Assembly (NCBI GenBank): GCA_005777415.1
Contig: SXMI01000070.1
Coordinates: 1-16,701 of the forward strand
Source: Actinomycetota bacterium
GTDB lineage: Bacteria > Actinomycetota > Acidimicrobiia > Acidimicrobiales > Microtrichaceae
Length of the DNA stretch: 16,701 bases
Direction of reading: 5' to 3'
Numbering within the stretch: position 1 is the first letter of the stretch; the number at the start of each line of letters is the position of its first letter. Positions 12,612 to 16,701 of this stretch are shown here, one piece after another. Both the position numbers and the translations under genes were made by a program. The notes below the pieces were generated by a model that saw only the letters and a program-made list of their open reading frames with translations, was not told the origin of the DNA and did no database searches.

Positions 12612-13901
12612 ATGCGCCGACTGCTGATCCCGCTCGTCCTGCTCGCCTCGATCGGTCTGGTGGCCGCGTCCTGCGGGGGCGACGACTCGTCCTCGACCAC
12701 GACGACCGCCGCGGGCGGTGCTGCGAAGGGAGCCGTGACCATCGGCGCGCTGCTCGACCTGTCGGGCGACGGCGCCTCGCTCGGTCAGGGGTCCAAGGCC
12801 GCCCTCGAGGCCGCCGTGACCCAGGCCGGGGCCAACGGGGTCGAGGTGACCCTGGACGTGCGGGACACCGGCGGCGACCCGGCCACGGCGCTGAAGGAGA
12901 TCCAGAGCCTGCAGGAGGCCGGCGTCACGACGGTGATCGGCCCGCAGACCTCCTCCGAGGCCAAGGAGGTGCTGTCCTTCGCCGACGAGCAGGGCATGCT
13001 CGTCATCAGCCAGAGCAGCACCGCCTCGACCCTCGCCATCCCGGGCGATGCCCTGTTCCGGATGATCCCCACCGACCAGGTGGAGGGCGTCGCCTCGGGC
13101 GACCTCATCATGGTGAACCCGGGTCCGCGCAAGGTCGTGATCGCCCATCGGGACGACGCCGGGAACGCCGGTCTGGCGTCCGCCGTCTCGACCACGGTGA
13201 CCGCCCGCGGCGGGACCGTGGTGCCGGGCACAATCGTCTACCCGGCCGACGGCGCCGACTACGCGGCGGTCGCCCAGCAGATCGCCGACGCGGTCGCCGG
13301 TGCCGACGGCGAGGAGGAGGTCGTCGTCTACCTGGCGGGCTTCGGTGAGGTGGCCGACATCCTGGCCGCCGCCAGCACCCTCACCGGACTCGCCGACACG
13401 GCGTTCTACGGCGGTGACGGATCGGCCCAGTCCGAGGCGCTGATCACCGACACGACCGCCGCCGCCTTCGCCGCCGGCCCGGCTCGCGGCTACCCGAGTC
13501 CGTTGCCGACCATCGCCGGGGACGCCGCCACGCCGTCCGAGGCGCTGACCGCCGCGCTGCCCGAGCCCGAGCCGCTCGCCTACGGCGCCTACGACGCACT
13601 GCTGATCGTCGTCGCCGCCCTCCAGCAGGCCGGCTTCGAGTCGAGCGGCGCCCAGCTCCGCGACGCCTTCGCCGCCGCCGCCAACGGCTTCGCCGGGGTG
13701 AGCGGACCGGTCGAGCTCGATGAGGCCGGCGACCGGGCCACCATGCCGTTCGCGTTCTGGGGCGTGTGCGACGTCGACGGTGCCTTCGAGTGGCGTGACC
13801 TGGGTGACTGGGTCCCGCCGCAGAACGCCGGCGAGGCCGGTGTGATCGCCTACATGGGCTGCCTCACCGGCGGCGTGGGGAGCGGCGCTCCAACGCCGTG
13901 A
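12612..13901 (+). CDS. Branched-chain-amino-acid-type ABC substrate-binding lipoprotein
   Basis: A 429-residue periplasmic-binding-protein type I (LivJ/LivK-like). A signal peptide with lipobox LVAASC ends at C21, so the protein is an outside-facing lipoprotein. A Ser/Thr linker follows. The mature domain opens with VTIGALLDLSGDGASLGQGSKAALEAAV (about 42-69), then VIGPQTSSEA (108-117), and continues through the second lobe (about 160-290) and a return to the first lobe. The lipobox has Ala rather than the usual Leu/Val/Ile three residues before the cysteine. No permease or ATPase genes are nearby, so it is an orphan that may serve a distant transporter or a receptor. The ligand cannot be read from sequence. 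Start at the ATG at 12612 is supported by TAGCCT six bases upstream and the signal peptide. Confidence 0.88.
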   Translation: MRRLLIPLVLLASIGLVAASCGGDDSSSTTTTAAGGAAKGAVTIGALLDLSGDGASLGQGSKAALEAAVTQAGANGVEVTLDVRDTGGDPATALKEIQSLQEAGVTTVIGPQTSSEAKEVLSFADEQGMLVISQSSTASTLAIPGDALFRMIPTDQVEGVASGDLIMVNPGPRKVVIAHRDDAGNAGLASAVSTTVTARGGTVVPGTIVYPADGADYAAVAQQIADAVAGADGEEEVVVYLAGFGEVADILAAASTLTGLADTAFYGGDGSAQSEALITDTTAAAFAAGPARGYPSPLPTIAGDAATPSEALTAALPEPEPLAYGAYDALLIVVAALQQAGFESSGAQLRDAFAAAANGFAGVSGPVELDEAGDRATMPFAFWGVCDVDGAFEWRDLGDWVPPQNAGEAGVIAYMGCLTGGVGSGAPTP

Positions 13902-13953
13902 GTCGGGCGGCGGGCCTCGGGACTGCACCCCGCGGACCGACCGCACGACGACG

Positions 13954-14040
13954 GGAGGGATGGCAGAGCGGACGAATGCGACGGTCTTGAAAACCGTTGG
14001 GCCGGCAACGGTCCCGGGGGTTCGAATCCCCCTCCCTCCG
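13954..14040 (+). tRNA. tRNA-Ser (anticodon UGA)
   Basis: The acceptor stem GGAGGGA (13954-13960) pairs with TCCCTCC (14033-14039), followed by discriminator G. The anticodon stem ACGGT/ACCGT encloses CTTGAAA, giving anticodon TGA at 13988-13990, which reads UCA. A long variable arm (about 13999-14015) and the T arm with GGTTCGAAT are present, as expected for serine. The 3' CCA is not encoded. No promoter could be placed in the 52 bases upstream. Confidence 0.95.
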
Positions 14041-14084
14041 CTGATCGCCCTGGGATCGCGGGTGACCGCTGCGATCATGGGGTC

Positions 14085-14090
14085 TACCCT
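14085..14090 (+). promoter_or_regulatory. -10 element of the repeat-lipoprotein gene
   Basis: TACCCT would start transcription near 14097, giving a leader of about 45 bases before the GTG at 14142. Unlike most genes here, this gene also has a Shine-Dalgarno, GAGAGGAG, just five bases from the start. Confidence 0.45.
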
Positions 14091-14100
14091 CCACCCGGGA

Positions 14101-14126
14101 GCCGCTGACGACCCGCCGTCAGCGGC
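14101..14126 (+). promoter_or_regulatory. Leader stem-loop next to the ribosome-binding site
   Basis: GCCGCTGACG (14101-14110) and CGTCAGCGGC (14117-14126) form a perfect 10-base-pair stem with a 6-base loop. It starts about four bases after the predicted transcription start and ends just before the Shine-Dalgarno. It has no T-tract, so it is not a standard terminator. A mRNA-stabilising or translation-controlling element is likely; an operator palindrome is the alternative. Confidence 0.5.
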
Positions 14127-14141
14127 CGGAGAGGAGCCGAC

Positions 14142-15428
14142 GTGAGCACCGACGTGAGGACGGATGCATCGCAGGGACCCCGGCGCCGAGGGCGCCGGCC
14201 GCTGCCGGTCCTGCTCGGGACGGTCCTCGCGGTGGTGCTGGTCGCCGCCGGGTGCGCCGCACCTTCGGGCGGCACGGTCGTCACCCAGGGGTACTACGAC
14301 GGCGAGTACTCGATCGTCTCACCGGTCACCTACGGCTACGACGGCGTGGCGGGACAGGATCTGAACCTGTACTTCACCGACACGCGGACGGGTGAGACGT
14401 CGACCCCGTCGCTGACGCTGGTGGCGCCGGGCGGCGCCGTCGTGCCGGCGGTGGAGCTGCGCGGGAGCTACACGAAGCGGTTCATCCTGCCGGTGACGGG
14501 CCGGTACTCGATCCAGCTCCGCTACCCCGACGCCGACCCGGGGGTGCGGCGCTACCTGCTCGCCGTCAGCCGGGACGAGGACCGCGGTCCGACCGGGCTC
14601 GGTCGGCTCGGTTCGGTGTTCATCGGGCAGCGGTTGACCTTCAGCTACGCCGGCACCGCCGGGGAGCGGCTCAACCGCTACGGAGTCCAGCGGATCACCG
14701 CACCCGGGGGCGCCGAGATCACCAACAACGGCGTGCGCAGTGCCCAGGTCACCCTGCCGGTGACCGGCACGTACCGACTCGAGGTCGAGCTGTCCAACGC
14801 GTACATCAGCCACGACCTCCCGGCCGTCGACGCCGGGCTCGGGGCCACGGCGGTACCGGAGCTGCTCCCGGGACAGCACGCCGACCTGCGGTACGCCGGC
14901 ACCGCGGGCGAGGCGCTCGGCATCGCCACCTCGAACTCCGCCTACTCGGTCGAGCTCCGGCTGCCCGGCGACGTGCCGTTCCCGGGAGGGCTGCCCAGCC
15001 GGGGCAGCCGGTACGTGCTGCCCACCACCGGGACCTACCTGATCGCCCTGACCGGCAACCCGAACTACGGATCGGCCGGGACGAACCTCCTGCTGAGCGC
15101 AGACCTGGACCTGGGCGTGCGTGGCGAGGGCTCCTGGCCGGCGGTCGGCCGGATTCCCGGTCAGTCCTTCGACGTGACCTACGAGGCACCCGCCGGGGCC
15201 CAGGTCCGGCTCCGGACGTTGGACCCGCCGGGCCTGAAGCCGGCGGTGGTCGTCACCTCGCCCGGCGGGTCGACCGTCCCGGGCGTGCGCGACCCTGAAC
15301 CCCCGTTCGTGAGTGACCCGTGGTCCACCTACACACTCACCGAGTCCGGAGCGCACCGGATCCTGGTGATCCCGGCCTCGTACTACGACGACGGGAACAT
15401 CACCCTCGAGATCGACGCCCTGCCCTGA
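14142..15428 (+). CDS. Lipoprotein with four PPC-like beta repeats
   Basis: A 428-residue predicted lipoprotein with no recognised name. An Arg-rich N-terminus is followed by a hydrophobic segment and lipobox LVAAGC with the cysteine at 38. The rest is all-beta, in four degenerate repeats of about 80-95 residues (near 55-142, 150-230, 240-325 and 335-428). Each follows the pattern GQ-x-L-x-x-x-Y/F, often GTAGE, then APGG or similar, then LPxTGxY and an alternating strand. This resembles the bacterial pre-peptidase C-terminal (PPC) fold, usually an accessory domain of secreted enzymes, but no enzyme domain is attached. A surface-binding or structural role is inferred. The GTG start has a good Shine-Dalgarno five bases upstream. 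It lies 101 bases after the tRNA. Confidence 0.75.
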   Translation: MSTDVRTDASQGPRRRGRRPLPVLLGTVLAVVLVAAGCAAPSGGTVVTQGYYDGEYSIVSPVTYGYDGVAGQDLNLYFTDTRTGETSTPSLTLVAPGGAVVPAVELRGSYTKRFILPVTGRYSIQLRYPDADPGVRRYLLAVSRDEDRGPTGLGRLGSVFIGQRLTFSYAGTAGERLNRYGVQRITAPGGAEITNNGVRSAQVTLPVTGTYRLEVELSNAYISHDLPAVDAGLGATAVPELLPGQHADLRYAGTAGEALGIATSNSAYSVELRLPGDVPFPGGLPSRGSRYVLPTTGTYLIALTGNPNYGSAGTNLLLSADLDLGVRGEGSWPAVGRIPGQSFDVTYEAPAGAQVRLRTLDPPGLKPAVVVTSPGGSTVPGVRDPEPPFVSDPWSTYTLTESGAHRILVIPASYYDDGNITLEIDALP

Positions 15429-15459
15429 CCGGTCGGAACGAACGTCCCGCCGGCGGCTG

Positions 15460-16299
15460 TCAGTCGGCGGCGAACCCGGTGGACCCACGGTCCGGCCGCA
15501 GCACCGAGATCGGGTCCCGCAGGTCGTCGACGTAGCCCAGCGCGTAGCTGCCCATGGAGTAGCCCATCAGCCGCTGCACCCGCTCGGGCAACGACCTCGC
15601 CACCTCGACCGGCACCGACAGGTACTGGTTCTCCTCCTGGCGCAGCCAGCCCAGCGTGTAGTCGACGTTCAGCCCGACCCGGGTCCCGTCGCTGCGGTTC
15701 GCTCCGCCTCCGTGGACGGTGGAGCCCGTGTAGACCACGACCGACCCGCGCGGCATCTCCGCCGGCACGGCATCGGCGTCGGTGGCGGTCACCTCGGCGG
15801 AGCGATGGCTGTCGGGGACGACACGGGTCGCACCGGTCACCTCGGTGAAGTCGGTGAGCGCCCAGATGGTCGACACCTCCACCACCATCTCCGGCGGGAA
15901 GGCGTGGAAGTCGAAGCACCACTGATCGCGGTGCAGCGCCTGCGCCGGCGAGTCCGGGCCGATGGCGATGGCCTGGGTCAGGTGCAACTGGAAGGTCGAC
16001 TTGTCGGGACCGAGCACCCGGTCGGCGACGTCGAGCACCAGTTCGTTGGCCACCAGTCCGACCGCCGACGCCGACCGCCCCAGGATCGCACCGACCCGGC
16101 GGGTGCTGCGGCCCTCGAAGTCGTCGGCTCCCGGTCGCACCGCGTCCAGATGGGGCTGGAGTTCCCCCAGCACGGCGTCGCAGGTCGCCTCGTCCACGAG
16201 CCGTTCGACGATGCACACCCCACGCTCGGCGACCAGCCCGGCGACGTCATCGGCGGACGCAGTCCGGCCGTCGACCCGGGGGACCGCTGGAGTGCTCAC
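15460..16299 (-). CDS. Phytanoyl-CoA dioxygenase (PhyH) family oxygenase
   Basis: A 279-residue member of the Fe(II)/2-oxoglutarate dioxygenase superfamily, PhyH branch. The iron triad is visible as H123-x-D125 in LHRDQW and H196 in TVHGGG, and R207 in TRVGLN is in place to hold 2-oxoglutarate. The core runs from about 20 to 260. Such enzymes hydroxylate small molecules, lipids or natural products; the substrate here is unknown. The GTG start overlaps the stop of the upstream Old Yellow Enzyme family gene by four bases (GTGA), so the two are translated together and may act on related substrates. The gene ends 31 bases from the convergent repeat-lipoprotein gene with no clear terminator between. 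Confidence 0.9.
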   Translation of the reverse strand: MSTPAVPRVDGRTASADDVAGLVAERGVCIVERLVDEATCDAVLGELQPHLDAVRPGADDFEGRSTRRVGAILGRSASAVGLVANELVLDVADRVLGPDKSTFQLHLTQAIAIGPDSPAQALHRDQWCFDFHAFPPEMVVEVSTIWALTDFTEVTGATRVVPDSHRSAEVTATDADAVPAEMPRGSVVVYTGSTVHGGGANRSDGTRVGLNVDYTLGWLRQEENQYLSVPVEVARSLPERVQRLMGYSMGSYALGYVDDLRDPISVLRPDRGSTGFAAD

Positions 16300-16701
16300 G
16301 CGCCCACCACCACCGGTCGGTCACCGGGGCGCGGGTCGACGAGCGGGCACCGCGTGCCGGTGTAGATCGTCGGCATGCACCGGTTGCAGTGCACGCAGCC
16401 GGACGCCGTGGCGGTTCCGTCCTGCCAGGAGCGGATCAGGTCCGGGTCGTGCAGGAGCGCCCGACCGAGCGCCACCAGGTCGAACCCCTCGTCGAGGGCC
16501 GTCTCGGCGGTGGCACGTTCGCTGATCCCGCCCAGCAGGACGAGCGGCAGCGAGAGCTCGGCCCGGAACCTCCGCGCCATGGGGAGGAAGTAGGCCTCGG
16601 AGTAGGGATAGGCCCGAAGGAACCGCTTGCCGACCAGCCGGAACCCGCCCCGCAGGTACCAGGGCAGCGTCGCCCGGAACTCCCGGAGCGGAGCGGCACC
16701 C
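16296..16701 (-). CDS. NADH:flavin oxidoreductase, Old Yellow Enzyme family, C-terminal part
   Basis: The gene enters from the right edge; the last 134 codons plus stop are visible. The segment SEAYFLPMARRF, then LPLVLLGGISE, then GFDLVALGRALLHDPDLI is the end of an Old Yellow Enzyme type FMN barrel, with the phosphate-binding GGI and ALGR motifs. It ends with CVHCNRCMPTIYTGTRCPL, a Cys-rich tail found in part of this family. These enzymes reduce activated double bonds with NAD(P)H. Its stop overlaps the start of the PhyH-family gene by four bases, indicating an operon. The N-terminal half, including the active-site region, is outside the window. Confidence 0.88.
   Translation of the reverse strand, partial: GAAPLREFRATLPWYLRGGFRLVGKRFLRAYPYSEAYFLPMARRFRAELSLPLVLLGGISERATAETALDEGFDLVALGRALLHDPDLIRSWQDGTATASGCVHCNRCMPTIYTGTRCPLVDPRPGDRPVVVGA

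Noticed and set aside
12462..14078. A long minus-strand open frame opposite the binding lipoprotein and the tRNA
   Set aside because: It would read through a tRNA gene on the opposite strand and has no domain; the plus-strand lipoprotein is clear.
14101..14126. Stem-loop as an intrinsic terminator for the tRNA
   Set aside because: There is no T-tract after the stem, and it is followed at once by a Shine-Dalgarno and start codon.
13954..14142. tRNA-Ser as an integration site for a mobile element
   Set aside because: No duplicated tRNA 3' end, integrase or change in base composition was found in the window.

Overview
The window reads as chromosome of a high-GC actinobacterium, most likely of the Acidimicrobiia. 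The evidence is the very high GC content, frequent GTG starts, a lipoprotein that begins SCGGDDSSSTTTT, a PheA with an actinobacterial architecture, and promoters that place the start codon at the transcription start. This placement is inference. No phage, IS, CRISPR or plasmid signal was seen. Genes are tightly packed, and no stretch over 300 bases lacks a gene (the longest gaps are about 80-115 bases, all between divergent genes).

Layout. (1) 1-327, minus: 5' end of the small subunit of methylmalonyl-CoA mutase. (2) 387-3136, minus: a four-gene redox-like operon. In transcription order it encodes two small membrane-anchored low-complexity proteins (one with an acidic tail, one Ser/Gly-rich), an ApbE-type FAD:protein FMN transferase, and a five-helix ferric-reductase-like haem protein. 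(3) 3250-5375, plus: a divergent OmpR-family response regulator and sensor kinase. The shared intergenic region carries a 7-4-7 direct repeat placed where such a regulator would activate the redox operon. (4) 5390-6548, plus: a DoxX-like membrane protein and a GAF-like protein. (5) 6494-9379, minus: PaaX-family regulator, metallo-beta-lactamase-fold hydrolase, AI-2E-family exporter. (6) 9459-11531: a fatty acid desaturase and an unassigned polytopic membrane protein with conserved-looking histidines, tail to tail. (7) 11617-15428, plus: prephenate dehydratase, an orphan branched-chain-amino-acid-type binding lipoprotein, tRNA-Ser(UGA), and a lipoprotein with four PPC-like repeats. (8) 15460-16701, minus: a phytanoyl-CoA-dioxygenase-family enzyme and the 3' end of an Old Yellow Enzyme family oxidoreductase, with a 4-base overlap.

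Two themes stand out. First, eight genes have a TAnnnT hexamer (often TACCCT or TAGCCT) exactly 6 or 7 bases before the start codon, which points to widespread leaderless transcription and fixes several starts. The two genes with strong Shine-Dalgarno sequences instead have the same hexamer about 50-55 bases upstream. Second, the two-component system, its likely operator and the ApbE/ferric-reductase-like operon look like one regulated membrane redox unit that contains two uncharacterised low-complexity proteins. This is the best candidate in the window for an undescribed system.
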